Made by a program: the position numbers and the translations under genes. The notes beneath the pieces were generated by a model. It ran no database searches, had not been told where the DNA came from, and saw only the letters and a list, made by a program, of their open reading frames with translations. A stretch of 64,000 bases of DNA, from positions 372,001-436,000 of the forward strand of contig NZ_JAPDUG010000001.1 in assembly GCF_026015885.1 (NCBI RefSeq). The letters are read 5' to 3'. Of the stretch, positions 26,892-35,855 are shown piece after piece; the first letter of the stretch is position 1, and each line of letters opens with the position of its first letter. This stretch comes from Halocynthiibacter sp. SDUM655004. Lineage in GTDB: Bacteria; Pseudomonadota; Alphaproteobacteria; Rhodobacterales; Rhodobacteraceae.

Positions 26892-26921
26892 AAAAGGCCC
26901 GCCTGTGTTCGCGGGCCTTTT
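26892..26921. terminator. Bidirectional terminator between mscL and ald
   Basis: A perfect 11-bp stem (AAAAGGCCCGC with GCGGGCCTTTT) with an 8-base loop lies between two converging genes. A T-rich stretch follows on the plus strand, and TTTTC follows on the minus strand. Confidence 0.9.
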
Positions 26922-26933
26922 GTATTTTTAGGG

Positions 26934-28049
26934 TCACTTCAGGGCAAGTGAGGGAGCGATAACGTCCATCCCGAGTGCCTTGCCAACTGCATAATACGTA
27001 AGCTTGCCGGCATGGACGTTCAGCCCGTTCAGCAAGTTTGGATCGTCAGCGCAAGCTTGTTTCCAGCCTTTGTCTGCGAGGTTCAGCAGGAATGGCAAGG
27101 TTGCATTGCCAAGCGCGATTGTAGAAGTGCGCGCCACAGCGCCGGGCATGTTGGCCACGCAGTAGTGCATGATGCCATCCACATCGTAAATCGGGTCTTG
27201 GTGGGTTGTGGCACGGCTCGTCTCAAAGCACCCGCCTTGGTCAATCGCAACATCCACGATTGCCGCGCCTGGCTTCATTTCGGAGAGTTGCGCTTTGGTG
27301 ATAAGTTTGGGGGCCGCGGCACCAGGGATCAAAACCGCGCCAATGACCATGTCGGCCTGAGCAACAAGCTCAATAGTGTTTCCTGCATTGGCGTAGCTGG
27401 TTTTGAAGGTGCGGCCGAACACATCGTCAAGATACCGCAAGCGCGCCAGCGAACGATCAAGAACGGTCACATCCGCTCCCATGCCTGCTGCGACACGTGC
27501 GGCATGGGTGCCAACAACGCCACCGCCGATCACAACGACCCGCGCAGGGCCAACGCCCGGCACGCCGCCCATCAAGACGCCACGCCCGCCGTTGGCTTTC
27601 TGCAAGGTCCAAGCGCCGACCTGCGGTGCGAGTTTGCCCGCAACCTCGGACATCGGCGCGAGCAGTGGCAACCCGCCGGCGTTATCTGTCACAGTTTCGT
27701 AAGCAATCGCGGTGCAGCCGCTTTTCAGGAGATCGAGCGTTTGATCGGGGTCAGGCGCGAGGTGCAAGTAGGTAAAGAGGAGTTGGCCTTCGCGCAGCAT
27801 CTTGCGCTCGACGGCCTGTGGCTCTTTGACCTTCACGATCATGTCCGCTTTGGCAAATACGTCGCTTGCGGCGCCTTCGATTTTTGCACCTGCGTCGATG
27901 TAATCTTGGTCCGAAAAGCCAGAGCCGAATCCGGCATTCGTTTCAACGATCACATTATGCCCGTGGGCGATGGCCTCGCGGGCGGCGTTTGGCGTTAGGC
28001 CAACGCGAAATTCTTGTGGTTTGATCTCTTTCGGGCAACCGATAAGCAT
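26934..28049 (-). CDS. ald: Alanine dehydrogenase
   Basis: NAD-dependent enzyme interconverting L-alanine with pyruvate and ammonia. The 371-residue length is exactly typical. Marks include MLIGCPKEIKPQEFRVGLTP, KVKEPQ with the substrate-binding Lys, the THLHLAPD-like segment (here TYLHLAPD) and the Rossmann GGGVVGTHAARVAAGMGADVT. The start at 28049 has GGAGG 8 bases upstream and is preferred to 28097. It is divergent from an Lrp/AsnC regulator, which in many bacteria controls ald in response to alanine. Confidence 0.96.
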   Translation of the reverse strand: MLIGCPKEIKPQEFRVGLTPNAAREAIAHGHNVIVETNAGFGSGFSDQDYIDAGAKIEGAASDVFAKADMIVKVKEPQAVERKMLREGQLLFTYLHLAPDPDQTLDLLKSGCTAIAYETVTDNAGGLPLLAPMSEVAGKLAPQVGAWTLQKANGGRGVLMGGVPGVGPARVVVIGGGVVGTHAARVAAGMGADVTVLDRSLARLRYLDDVFGRTFKTSYANAGNTIELVAQADMVIGAVLIPGAAAPKLITKAQLSEMKPGAAIVDVAIDQGGCFETSRATTHQDPIYDVDGIMHYCVANMPGAVARTSTIALGNATLPFLLNLADKGWKQACADDPNLLNGLNVHAGKLTYYAVGKALGMDVIAPSLALK

Positions 28050-28173
28050 GGGATTTTCCTCCGTTATGGTTCCCATCTTGAACGCGATTCCGTGCAAATG
28101 CTTACGTTTCTATGGGGGGGTAGGGCTGGATATCTGGTGAAATATTCGGCAAAGTGAAAACTTCTTCGTAGAA

Positions 28174-28644
28174 ATGTGCGTGAACATGAAAATTGATGAA
28201 ATAGATCGACGAATTCTGGACGTTTTGCAGCGACAAGGCAGGATCACAAACTCTGAGCTTTCCGAGCGCGTTAACCTCTCGCCTTCGGCGTGTCATCGAC
28301 GTGTTCAGAACCTCGAGGAGGAGGGCTATATTCGCGATTATGTCGCCCTGCTTGATCCGCGCAAGCTTGGGCGGCCAACGACAGTGTTTGTCGAGATTAC
28401 GCTCTCCGGCCAAGCGGACGAGACATTAGACGCGTTCGAAAAGGCGGTTGCGCTTGTTCCTGATATTCTTGAATGCCACCTCATGGCCGGAACTGCTGAT
28501 TATATGCTCAAGGTTGTTGCCCGAGATACAGAAGACTTCGCACAAATCCATCGGCGTTATCTCGCGCGGCTGCCTGGTGTGACGCAGATGCAGTCAAGCT
28601 TTGCGCTTCGGACTGTGTTTAAAACGACAGCCCTGCCTGTGTGA
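28174..28644 (+). CDS. Lrp/AsnC family transcriptional regulator
   Basis: A 156-residue DNA-binding protein with an N-terminal winged HTH (IDEIDRRILDVLQRQGRITNSELSERVNLSPSACHRRVQNLEEEGYI) and a C-terminal RAM/ACT-like effector domain that senses amino acids. It is divergent from ald with 124 bp between start codons, so it is most likely the local regulator of alanine use (AldR-like role, inferred from position). Starts at 28174 and 28186 are both possible; neither has a clear ribosome site, and the second better fits the usual family N-terminus. Confidence 0.9.
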   Translation: MCVNMKIDEIDRRILDVLQRQGRITNSELSERVNLSPSACHRRVQNLEEEGYIRDYVALLDPRKLGRPTTVFVEITLSGQADETLDAFEKAVALVPDILECHLMAGTADYMLKVVARDTEDFAQIHRRYLARLPGVTQMQSSFALRTVFKTTALPV

Positions 28645-28706
28645 GTCCTGATTCAATCTGATCTGTGGTATAATAGCTGTTCCTGAACCCTAGAAGGGGA
28701 CACGCA

Positions 28707-29243
28707 ATGCCAAGTTTAGAAAGATTTGTAGAACAATGTAGAGACGCAGTACGCAGCGGCGACGGTCGCAAAGAAGTCACGGAGATTTTGCGCGAATATT
28801 TGGCCGATGTTGACGGCGTTATGAAGGAGCTCGGACCACCAGAGAAGGCCGGATTGATGCCCCTATTTAAAGCGGATGACCTGACCATCATCAACGTAGT
28901 CTGGCAACCTGGAATGACAATTCCGCCCCATAATCATGAAATGTGGGCCAATATCGGTATCTATTCGGGTCGAGAAGACAACATATTCTGGCGACGTATC
29001 AAAGATGATCCAGACGGTCATATCGAGGCTGCTGGCGCAACGGCCCTTTCGGCCGGTGAGGTAGCGCCACTCGGCAAAGACATCATTCATTCCGTCACTA
29101 ATCCGATTCCACGCCTAACTGGTGCAATTCATGTGTATGGCGGAGATTTCTTTGAAGCGGAGCGGAGTGAATGGGACCCGGAAGCGCTGGAAGAACGCAA
29201 GCTCGATATCGAAGCCCTGAAAGCGCGTTTCGCTGACAATTGA
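28707..29243 (+). CDS. Cupin of the cysteine-dioxygenase-like group
   Basis: A 178-residue protein with a helical N-terminus and a single cupin barrel. Putative iron ligands are His75 and His77 (PPHNHEMW) and His128 (DIIHSVTN), the three-histidine arrangement of thiol dioxygenases, followed by HVYGGDFF. The segment IGIYSGREDNIFWRR is typical of this group, often annotated only as cupin. AAGGGG stands 7 bases before the ATG. It is downstream of the Lrp-type gene and ends at a terminator. A thiol such as cysteine or 3-mercaptopropionate is a plausible but unproven substrate. Confidence 0.8.
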   Translation: MPSLERFVEQCRDAVRSGDGRKEVTEILREYLADVDGVMKELGPPEKAGLMPLFKADDLTIINVVWQPGMTIPPHNHEMWANIGIYSGREDNIFWRRIKDDPDGHIEAAGATALSAGEVAPLGKDIIHSVTNPIPRLTGAIHVYGGDFFEAERSEWDPEALEERKLDIEALKARFADN

Positions 29244-29258
29244 GCCGTGACAAAACAA

Positions 29259-29287
29259 AACCCCCGAGGACTGGCCGCGGGGGTTTA
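29259..29287. terminator. Terminator shared by cupin and rpsU genes
   Basis: A 9-bp GC-rich stem (AAACCCCCG with CGGGGGTTT) with an 11-base loop. On the minus strand it is followed by a T-rich TTTTGTTTTGT context, so it is a good rpsU terminator; on the plus strand only three T follow. Confidence 0.8.
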
Positions 29288-29335
29288 GAGAAACGGGAAA
29301 TCCCGTCTATTCGCTAAGTGCGATCCGTAAGAAGC

Positions 29336-29542
29336 CTAAAGGCCGTTCTCACGTTGCAATTTCTTGCGAGCGAGCTTGCGGGAGCGACGAATTGCTTCGG
29401 CTTTCTCGCGTGCTTTCTTCTCGGAGGGTTTTTCGAAATGTTGCTTGAGCTTCATCTCACGGAAAACGCCCTCACGCTGAAGTTTCTTTTTCAGCGCACG
29501 AAGTGCTTGATCGACGTTGTTATCACGAACAGAAACCTGCAT
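29336..29542 (-). CDS. rpsU: 30S ribosomal protein S21
   Basis: A 68-residue, very basic small-subunit protein that aids initiation on the ribosome platform. [25 protein letters not shown] and the Arg/Lys-rich tail [17 protein letters not shown] are diagnostic. AAAGGTGG lies before the ATG. It stands alone, divergent from the COQ9 gene, as usual in alphaproteobacteria. Confidence 0.97.
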   Translation of the reverse strand: MQVSVRDNNVDQALRALKKKLQREGVFREMKLKQHFEKPSEKKAREKAEAIRRSRKLARKKLQRENGL

Positions 29543-29656
29543 GTGGTTTTCACCACCTTTCTAAGTTTGAGTTTGCATAAAGTTGCAGGAAGTGGCCGTA
29601 TAGCAAGCAATCATCTAAATGTCTACTCATGGCAGTAACCGAATGAGGAGCCGAGC

Positions 29657-30361
29657 ATGTCGGGTGAAACAACCGGATTAAAAGAGCAACTTCTGGCCGC
29701 AGCGATCCCGCATGTGGTGTTTGATGGCTGGAGCGAAGCAACCCTCGCAGAGGCCGCCAAAGACGCGGGTGTTGATCCGGCGGTTGCTAAGGAACTCTAT
29801 CCCAACGCGGGTGTTGATCTGGCGGCGGCGTTTCACAAGGCGGGCGATCAGGAAATGTTGCGCCGTATTGCCGAGGCCGACATGGCCGAGCTGCGGTTTC
29901 GGGATAAGATCGCTTTCGCGGTAAGGCTTCGGATTGAAGCGGTTGAAGATAAAGATGCCGTGCGTAAAGGCTCTGCACTTTTTGCCTTGCCGCAAAATGC
30001 AGGAACGGGAAGCAAGCTTGTTTGGGGTACCTGCGATGCGATTTGGAACGCATTGGGCGATACATCAGATGATGTGAATTGGTACACAAAAAGAGCAACT
30101 CTTTCAGGTGTTTACGGCTCTACTGTTTTGTATTGGCTTGGTGATGATAGCCCCGACAGCGCGGCGACATGGGCGTTTCTGGATCGGCGGATCGAGAATG
30201 TTATGCAGTTTGAAAAGCTGAAAGCCAATGTGCGCAAGCACCCCGTTTTGAGCCGCCTTTGGGCAGGCCCGGCAGCGGTTTTGTCGGGTGTAAAAGCTCC
30301 AAGAAAAGCGCGTACGCAAGATTTGCCCGGCACATGGGCACCGCAGGATACAACAGAGTAG
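29657..30361 (+). CDS. COQ9 family protein
   Basis: A 234-residue protein of the COQ9 family, lipid-binding accessory factors of ubiquinone synthesis that present intermediates to Coq7-type hydroxylases. The N-terminal TetR-like helical part (LLAAAIPHVVFDGWSEATLAEAAKDAGVD) and the C-terminal COQ9 domain with DDVNWYTKRATLSGVYGSTVLYWLGDDS are characteristic. GAGGAG precedes the ATG. It is 9 bases upstream of a quinone oxidoreductase gene, a quinone-themed pair. Confidence 0.92.
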   Translation: MSGETTGLKEQLLAAAIPHVVFDGWSEATLAEAAKDAGVDPAVAKELYPNAGVDLAAAFHKAGDQEMLRRIAEADMAELRFRDKIAFAVRLRIEAVEDKDAVRKGSALFALPQNAGTGSKLVWGTCDAIWNALGDTSDDVNWYTKRATLSGVYGSTVLYWLGDDSPDSAATWAFLDRRIENVMQFEKLKANVRKHPVLSRLWAGPAAVLSGVKAPRKARTQDLPGTWAPQDTTE

Positions 30362-30370
30362 AGACAGAGC

Positions 30371-31366
30371 ATGACACTGCCCAAGACGATGCGCGCGGTC
30401 GAGATTTCTGAGCATGGCGGCCCAGATAAATTGCGCCTTACCCAACGGCCCGTGCCTGTTCCAGACGCTGGCGATGTGGTGATCCGGCTTGCCTATGCAG
30501 GCGTGAACCGGCCTGACGCACTACAACGCGCGGGGCTTTACAATCCGCCGCCAACCGCCAGTGATTTGCCTGGTCTTGAGGGGGCCGGAGAAGTTGTCGC
30601 GGTGGGGGCAGGCGTTTCGGGAATCGCTGTGGGTGATTCTGTTTGCGCGCTTTTACCGGGGGGTGGATATGCCGAATATGTGGTGACCCCTGCGGCGCAT
30701 TGCCTTCCTGTTCCTTCTGGATTGGGTCTGCGCGAGGCGGCTTGTTTGCCGGAAACTTTCTTCACTGTCTGGAGCAATGTGTTCATGCGCGGCGGCTTGC
30801 GAGCTGGAGAGCGGTTCTTGGTACATGGCGGCAGTTCGGGCATCGGCACAACCGCAATTCAGCTGGCCAATGTCTTTGGTGCGCGGGTGTTTGCAACTGC
30901 TGGAAATGCAGAGAAATGCGCGGCCTGTGAGAAACTCGGCGCGGAGCGGGCGATCAACTATCGTGACGAGGATTTCGTAGAGGTGATGCGCGGCGAGGGT
31001 GGCGCGGATTTGATCCTTGATATGGTTGGTGGCGACTATATCAACCGAAATATCAAATCACTGGCCGAGGACGGTCGCCTTGTTCAGATCGCCTTTTTGC
31101 AAGGCTTCAAAACCGAAGTGAACATGATGCCCGTGATGACGCGGCGGCTAACACTAACGGGAAGTACGCTGCGTCCGCAGAGCGATTTGGCCAAGGCGCG
31201 TATCGCAGAAGACCTTTGCAACAAGGTTTGGCCGCTATTGGAAAGCGGCCGAATTGCGCCTGTGATGGATTCGGAGTTTGCACTGGCGGAAGCCGAAAAG
31301 GCGCACGAACGAATGGAGAGTTCGGCCCATATCGGCAAAATTGTGCTGAAGATTGACGCTACCTAA
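30371..31366 (+). CDS. NAD(P)H-quinone oxidoreductase (zinc-independent MDR family)
   Basis: A 331-residue medium-chain dehydrogenase/reductase of the quinone oxidoreductase (PIG3-like) group that would reduce quinones with NADPH. The N-terminal GroES-like domain has AGVNRPDALQRAGLYNPPP and LPGLEGAGEVVAVG. The Rossmann domain has VHGGSSGIGTTAIQLA. Structural zinc cysteines are absent, as in this group. It is probably co-transcribed with COQ9, and its 3' end overlaps the convergent RNase T2 gene by 8 bases. Confidence 0.9.
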   Translation: MTLPKTMRAVEISEHGGPDKLRLTQRPVPVPDAGDVVIRLAYAGVNRPDALQRAGLYNPPPTASDLPGLEGAGEVVAVGAGVSGIAVGDSVCALLPGGGYAEYVVTPAAHCLPVPSGLGLREAACLPETFFTVWSNVFMRGGLRAGERFLVHGGSSGIGTTAIQLANVFGARVFATAGNAEKCAACEKLGAERAINYRDEDFVEVMRGEGGADLILDMVGGDYINRNIKSLAEDGRLVQIAFLQGFKTEVNMMPVMTRRLTLTGSTLRPQSDLAKARIAEDLCNKVWPLLESGRIAPVMDSEFALAEAEKAHERMESSAHIGKIVLKIDAT

Positions 31367-32015
31367 GCGGGGCCATCAACGCGTCGTCTTGCGTGCAATC
31401 GCGAAGAACATCCATCCCGCAGGTCCGCGGCTCTAGGGTCTTGGTCAGGCAGATGCGCGCTTCCTGTATCTGCCCTGCTTTACAGGTGATTGTTATCATA
31501 TCGGATGTGAGCTGGGGGTTGGCTTCAAGAAATGCCTCCTCAACAACGCGTGCGGGGAGCTTTACTGTGCGCGGCAATTTCCGCAGGACTTCGGGGCGGT
31601 TTATACTGTCATAAGCCTCTCTCGCCATTGAGAAATAGCTGTCCGAAGGCTTTCCCGCACAGGTGCCGTGCTTCTTCCACTGGTACCACGCAAGGCCGGA
31701 AGTCCCCATGATATCTGCCATTTTTGCTGTGTCTGCACGGCTTGGTGGGCGATGCGCGGTTTGGCAATACTGCGGCCAACCTTCTTCAAATTGCGGCCAA
31801 AGCCCGTGCAAAATCCAGCCGAGTTTTGTTTCCTCGTCCGCGCGCGGTTCGCATTGTGGGCTATCGCGGTCGTCTCCTTCACGTAGGCACCAATTTGGTG
31901 ACCAACTCAGTGACAGGATATAGTAATGAAACTCGCCCGCTGCGTTACTGTCCGCCTTGGCTGTGTGTGCTGCTGGTATTATCCCGAACAGGAGCAGGAT
32001 CAGGAGATTGCGCAT
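31359..32015 (-). CDS. Ribonuclease T2 family protein
   Basis: A 218-residue exported RNase with a signal peptide ending near AKA (about residue 21). It carries the two family active-site blocks, ILHGLWPQ (His70) and WKKHGTC (His116), plus several cysteines for disulfides. At the position of the usual catalytic Glu in block 2 (HEW-x-KH) this protein has Gln (YQWKKH, Gln112). A GAGGAAAGAG ribosome site precedes the ATG. It would degrade RNA in the periplasm or outside the cell, perhaps for phosphorus scavenging together with cpdB. It converges on the oxidoreductase gene with an 8-base overlap. Confidence 0.92.
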   Translation of the reverse strand: MRNLLILLLFGIIPAAHTAKADSNAAGEFHYYILSLSWSPNWCLREGDDRDSPQCEPRADEETKLGWILHGLWPQFEEGWPQYCQTAHRPPSRADTAKMADIMGTSGLAWYQWKKHGTCAGKPSDSYFSMAREAYDSINRPEVLRKLPRTVKLPARVVEEAFLEANPQLTSDMITITCKAGQIQEARICLTKTLEPRTCGMDVLRDCTQDDALMAPLR

Positions 32016-32154
32016 TTACTCTTTCCTCTTCGCTTCAAGCGCACTATATACGGATCAAGTTCCCCGACAACGAGAGCCCGCCCGAATAAGGGTTGCCCAT
32101 TTCAGGGCGTAGGGAAGGCGTGTTTTTCGGGAAGAGTATTGAAGGAGATGCATC

Positions 32155-32913
32155 ATGGCCAAACCGATTATGGCGCGCGCAACAGCAGTCTGGCTTGTGG
32201 ACAACACAACGCTGACGTTCAAGCAGGTTGCAGATTTCTGTGGCTTTCACGAGCTTGAGGTTCAGGGCATCGCCGATGGCGACGTGGCCGCAGGCGTGAA
32301 GGGCTTTGACCCGATCGCTAACAACCAGCTCACCGCAGAAGAAATTCAAAAGGGCGAAGCCGATCCGCTGCACAAACTGAAGCTCAAGGTTTATGCAGCC
32401 GCTGCTGGCGAGGAAAAGCGCCGTGGTCCGCGCTATACGCCGCTGTCCAAGCGTCAGGACCGTCCTGCGTCTATTCTTTGGCTGGTGAAGTTCCACCCAG
32501 AGCTTACAGACGGTCAGGTTTCCAAGCTTGTCGGTACAACCAAGCCAACAATTCAGGCAATTCGTGAGCGGACACACTGGAACATTGCAAACATCCAGCC
32601 GATCGACCCTGTTGCGCTTGGCCTATGTAAGCAAAGCGAGCTTGACCTTGCTGTTCAAAAGGCCGCCGCCAAACGCGCCAAAGAAGGCGACGTGATGTCG
32701 GATGATGAGCGCCGCAAGCTTGTCTCTACTGAGCAGAGCCTTGGTATGGAAGCCGAGCCACGTATTCCAACCGCGATTGAAGGTCTTGAGACTTTCAGCC
32801 TTTCTGGTGATCCACGCGAAGATGACGAGGCCGATGAAAAAGAAGAGAACCTGCCAGATGCAGATGCGTTCTTTAACCTGCCTGAAAGCGGCACGGACGA
32901 CGAGCAGCCTTAA
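32155..32913 (+). CDS. trcR: DUF1013 cell-cycle regulator, TrcR type
   Basis: A 252-residue DUF1013 protein, a family restricted to alphaproteobacteria and named TrcR, a transcriptional regulator linked to the cell cycle. The N-terminus (MAKPIMARATAVWLVDNTTLTFKQVADFCGFHELEVQGIADGD) has an HTH-like helix pair, and a second HTH-like segment is LTDGQVSKLVGTTKPTIQAIRER. The C-terminal third is acidic and disordered-looking. AAGGAG lies 9 bases upstream. It is monocistronic with a strong terminator after it. Confidence 0.88.
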   Translation: MAKPIMARATAVWLVDNTTLTFKQVADFCGFHELEVQGIADGDVAAGVKGFDPIANNQLTAEEIQKGEADPLHKLKLKVYAAAAGEEKRRGPRYTPLSKRQDRPASILWLVKFHPELTDGQVSKLVGTTKPTIQAIRERTHWNIANIQPIDPVALGLCKQSELDLAVQKAAAKRAKEGDVMSDDERRKLVSTEQSLGMEAEPRIPTAIEGLETFSLSGDPREDDEADEKEENLPDADAFFNLPESGTDDEQP

Positions 32914-32938
32914 TCAGGTTGCCAATGCAAAAGAATTG

Positions 32939-32970
32939 ACCCCGTTCCATCTGGAGCGGGGTTTTTCTTT
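32939..32970 (+). terminator. Terminator after trcR
   Basis: A 10-bp stem (ACCCCGTTCC with GGAGCGGGGT, one G-U pair) with an ATCT loop is followed by TTTTTCTTT. It also lies just downstream of recR on the other strand and may serve both. Confidence 0.85.
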
Positions 32971-32979
32971 GGCTGGTGA

Positions 32980-33576
32980 TCAGAATGATTTTCGTGCGTT
33001 CAGAGCGGCCTGAATAGTTCCGTCGTCAAGGTAATCCAATTCGCCGCCAATCGGCACGCCCTGCGCAAGTGAGGTAACAGTCACGTCGCCGAGTTGATCG
33101 GCGATATAATGCGCGGTTGTCTGGCCATCGATTGTGGCGTTGAGGGCAAGGATCACTTCGGTGATACCTTCGTCCGCAATCCGCGACACCAGCTTGGGAA
33201 TGCGCAGTTCGTCCGGCCCTACCGCATCAAGGGCAGAGAGCGTTCCGCCAAGAACGTGATAACGCCCCGCAAATGCTTTGCCGCGCTCCATTGCCCAAAG
33301 GTCAGCCACATCCTCGACCACACAGATTTGACCGGTGGCGCGTTTGGGGCTTGTGCAGATGTCACAGATATCTTCGGTGCCGATATTGCCGCAGGTTACG
33401 CATTCGCGCGCGGTTTCGGAGACCGTTTGCAGCGCCTGGGCAAGCGGGGCCATCACAAGGCCACGCTTTTTGATCAAGTGTAGCACCGCACGTCGGGCCG
33501 AACGCGGCCCCAACCCTGGCAGTTTTGCCATGAGGTCGATCAGATGTTCGATGTCGCGGGTGCTGTTTTCTGTCAC
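32980..33576 (-). CDS. recR: Recombination protein RecR
   Basis: A 198-residue RecFOR-pathway protein that helps load RecA at single-strand gaps. It has the N-terminal HhH ([16 protein letters not shown]), the Cys4 zinc finger ([16 protein letters not shown]), and a TOPRIM domain ([16 protein letters not shown]). It is the last gene of dnaX-ybaB-recR, an operon conserved across bacteria, 3 bases after ybaB. Confidence 0.97.
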   Translation of the reverse strand: MTENSTRDIEHLIDLMAKLPGLGPRSARRAVLHLIKKRGLVMAPLAQALQTVSETARECVTCGNIGTEDICDICTSPKRATGQICVVEDVADLWAMERGKAFAGRYHVLGGTLSALDAVGPDELRIPKLVSRIADEGITEVILALNATIDGQTTAHYIADQLGDVTVTSLAQGVPIGGELDYLDDGTIQAALNARKSF

Positions 33577-33579
33577 GGT

Positions 33580-33924
33580 TTAGAACGGCAGCTTCATATC
33601 GGCCGGAAGGCCAAGACCTTCGGTGAGTTTTGCCATTTCCTGCTGTGTCCGCTCTGCGGCTTTAACCTGAGCGTCTTTGATAGCGGCAAGGATCAGGTCT
33701 TCGACGACCTCTTTCTCGTTCGGGTCAAAGATTTGCGGGTTGATATCAAGGCCGGTGAGTTCGCCCTTCGCGGTTGCTGTTGCTTTGACAAGCCCCGCGC
33801 CGCTTTCGCCAGTGACAGTGATCGAAGCAAGGTCTTCTTGCATCTCGCCCATTTTGCTTTGCATGTCCTGCGCAGCTTTCATCATCTTGGCCATGTCGCC
33901 CATGCCGCCGAGACCTTTGAACAT
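33580..33924 (-). CDS. YbaB/EbfC family nucleoid-associated protein
   Basis: A 114-residue DNA-binding protein. The N-terminal Met/Lys-rich helix (GDMAKMMKAAQDMQSKMGEMQEDL), the central beta segment with VKATATAKGELTGLDI, and the C-terminal helix match the YbaB dimer fold. The true start is 33924 with AAGGAG upstream; the frame continues further 5' only because it overlaps the dnaX gap region. It sits between dnaX and recR as in most bacteria. Confidence 0.95.
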   Translation of the reverse strand: MFKGLGGMGDMAKMMKAAQDMQSKMGEMQEDLASITVTGESGAGLVKATATAKGELTGLDINPQIFDPNEKEVVEDLILAAIKDAQVKAAERTQQEMAKLTEGLGLPADMKLPF

Positions 33925-33982
33925 TGTATTTCTCCTTATTCCGTTGCCCCCGAGATAGGGGCCTGTGAGGCGGGGTGCAAGG

Positions 33983-35767
33983 CTATTGGTCCTCGAAAGG
34001 ATCCCATTCGTCCTCAACTTCGGCCAGCGAAGATTCCGCCGCTTCTTTTGTGATTTCTTCGAGAGTACGGATCTTGGCGATCTCCGCACCAGGGAATTTG
34101 GTGAGCACCGCCTGAACCAGCGGGTGCGCCTCGGCCTTGGCTTTGGTTTCAAGCTCTTTGGCGTCGCGGACTTGCTCTATCGTCGGCGCGCCGCCTTCGT
34201 TCACCAATGTAACCGCCCAACGAACGCCCGTTAGTGCGCGAAGTTTTTGGCCGAGCCGTTGGGCAAGGTCTCGCGGTGCATCATCGGTTGGTTGGAACTC
34301 GATGCGGCCGGGAGAGTAATTCGCAAGCTGTATGTATTTCTCGATCTCGACCTTCAGCAATCCATCGCGGCTTGCACTGATAAGGTCCACGACCTTCCGG
34401 AAGCTGCCGTAATGCGCAAGTGCTGCTTCGGGCGAATTATCCGTAACTGCGCCGCCGCCTGCAATCATGCGGGTTTCGCTGCCCGCAGAGGAAGGCGAGA
34501 CAGCTTGAGTTGCGCCAGCGTTGGTTGGTGCGCCATTCGAGATTGCGTGGCCGCCACCGCCACCGCCACCGCTGGGCGGGAAGCTTGGCGCATCATAGAC
34601 CTGTTTCATCAATTCGCCGAATGTCGGTAGGTCTGCAACATGAGTCAGACGGATCACGGCCATTTCGGCGGCCATCATCGCGTTGGGCGCGGCGGAAACC
34701 TCTTCAAGTGCTTTCAAGAGCATCTGCCACATCCGCGTCATCACGCGCATGGGGAGCTTTTCGGCCATGGCCTGCCCTCGATTGCGCTCGTCCGGCCCGA
34801 CGGTTGGGTCTTCGGCGGCTTCTGGGGTGATCTTAATCACGGAAACCCAATGAGTGATCTCCGCCAAATCGCGCAGAACGGCCATCGGATCGGCACCATC
34901 GGCGTATTGGCCTGATAGCTCCGCGAGGGCAGAGGCCGCATCACCGCGTACGATCATGTCAAAAAGATCAAGCACCCGTCCACGATCGGCAAGACCCAAC
35001 ATTGAGCGTACCTGATCGGCGGTGGTTTCACCTGCGCCATGCGCAATCGCCTGATCCAAAAGCGAGGTCGCATCCCGCACAGAGCCCTCGGAGGCGCGCG
35101 TGATAAGCGCGAGTGCGTCGTCGGAAATCTCGGCACCCTCTGATTTTGCTATTTTGCGCATCAGTGCGATCATCACTTCCGGTTCGATCCGGCGCAGGTC
35201 AAACCGCTGACAGCGAGACAGAACAGTTACCGGAACCTTGCGGATTTCGGTTGTCGCAAAGATGAATTTCACATGCTCTGGCGGCTCTTCGAGGGTCTTG
35301 AGGAGCGCGTTAAACGCACTCGTCGAGAGCATGTGCACCTCGTCGATGATATAGATTTTATAGCGGGCAGAAGCGGCGCGATAGGCGACGCTTTCGATGA
35401 TTTCGCGAATGTCGTTGACGCCCGTGCGGCTGGCGGCGTCCATCTCCATCACGTCAACGTGGCGGCCTTCCATGATGGCAACGCAGTGCTCGCATTCGCC
35501 GCAAGGCTCTGTTGTCGGGCCGCTTGTGCCGTCCGGGCCGATACAGTTCATCCCTTTTGCAATAATCCGCGCGGTGGTGGTTTTCCCCGTGCCGCGAATA
35601 CCGGTCATGATAAAGGCTTGCGCGATCCGGTCCGCTTCAAATGCGTTTTTGAGGGTGCGGACCATGGCGTCTTGGCCAACGAGATCGGCAAAGACTTCAG
35701 GGCGGTATTTCCGCGCCAGAACCTGATATTTACTGCCGCTTTGCTGACTGGCTTCGCTGTCGCTCAT
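33983..35767 (-). CDS. dnaX: DNA polymerase III subunits gamma and tau
   Basis: The clamp-loader ATPase of the replisome, 594 residues. Walker A is GIRGTGKTT (residues 56-64), followed by a zinc module starting at Cys75 (CIGPDG...CGECEHC), the DEVH box (IIDEVHMLS) and sensor 1 in TTEIRKVPVTVLSRC. The middle region has a poly-Gly linker (SFPPSGGGGGGGHA), after which the tau-specific domain binds the polymerase core. I saw no classical A-AAA-AAG slippery site, so a separately frameshifted gamma form is not evident. It heads dnaX-ybaB-recR. Confidence 0.96.
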   Translation of the reverse strand: MSDSEASQQSGSKYQVLARKYRPEVFADLVGQDAMVRTLKNAFEADRIAQAFIMTGIRGTGKTTTARIIAKGMNCIGPDGTSGPTTEPCGECEHCVAIMEGRHVDVMEMDAASRTGVNDIREIIESVAYRAASARYKIYIIDEVHMLSTSAFNALLKTLEEPPEHVKFIFATTEIRKVPVTVLSRCQRFDLRRIEPEVMIALMRKIAKSEGAEISDDALALITRASEGSVRDATSLLDQAIAHGAGETTADQVRSMLGLADRGRVLDLFDMIVRGDAASALAELSGQYADGADPMAVLRDLAEITHWVSVIKITPEAAEDPTVGPDERNRGQAMAEKLPMRVMTRMWQMLLKALEEVSAAPNAMMAAEMAVIRLTHVADLPTFGELMKQVYDAPSFPPSGGGGGGGHAISNGAPTNAGATQAVSPSSAGSETRMIAGGGAVTDNSPEAALAHYGSFRKVVDLISASRDGLLKVEIEKYIQLANYSPGRIEFQPTDDAPRDLAQRLGQKLRALTGVRWAVTLVNEGGAPTIEQVRDAKELETKAKAEAHPLVQAVLTKFPGAEIAKIRTLEEITKEAAESSLAEVEDEWDPFEDQ

Positions 35768-35855
35768 GGAACCCCCGTTTGTGTCGAATGCAGGTTAAAG
35801 GGGTGGCCGTTGAACGTCCAGCGCCGTGATGGAAATTTGTTTACAGCAGGCGGAT

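Noticed and set aside
27012-27998. 328-residue open frame on the plus strand across ald
   Set aside because: Antisense to alanine dehydrogenase, with shadow-type composition and no motif.
33983-35767. Programmed frameshift in dnaX
   Set aside because: No A-AAA-AAG-type slippery site with downstream stem was seen.
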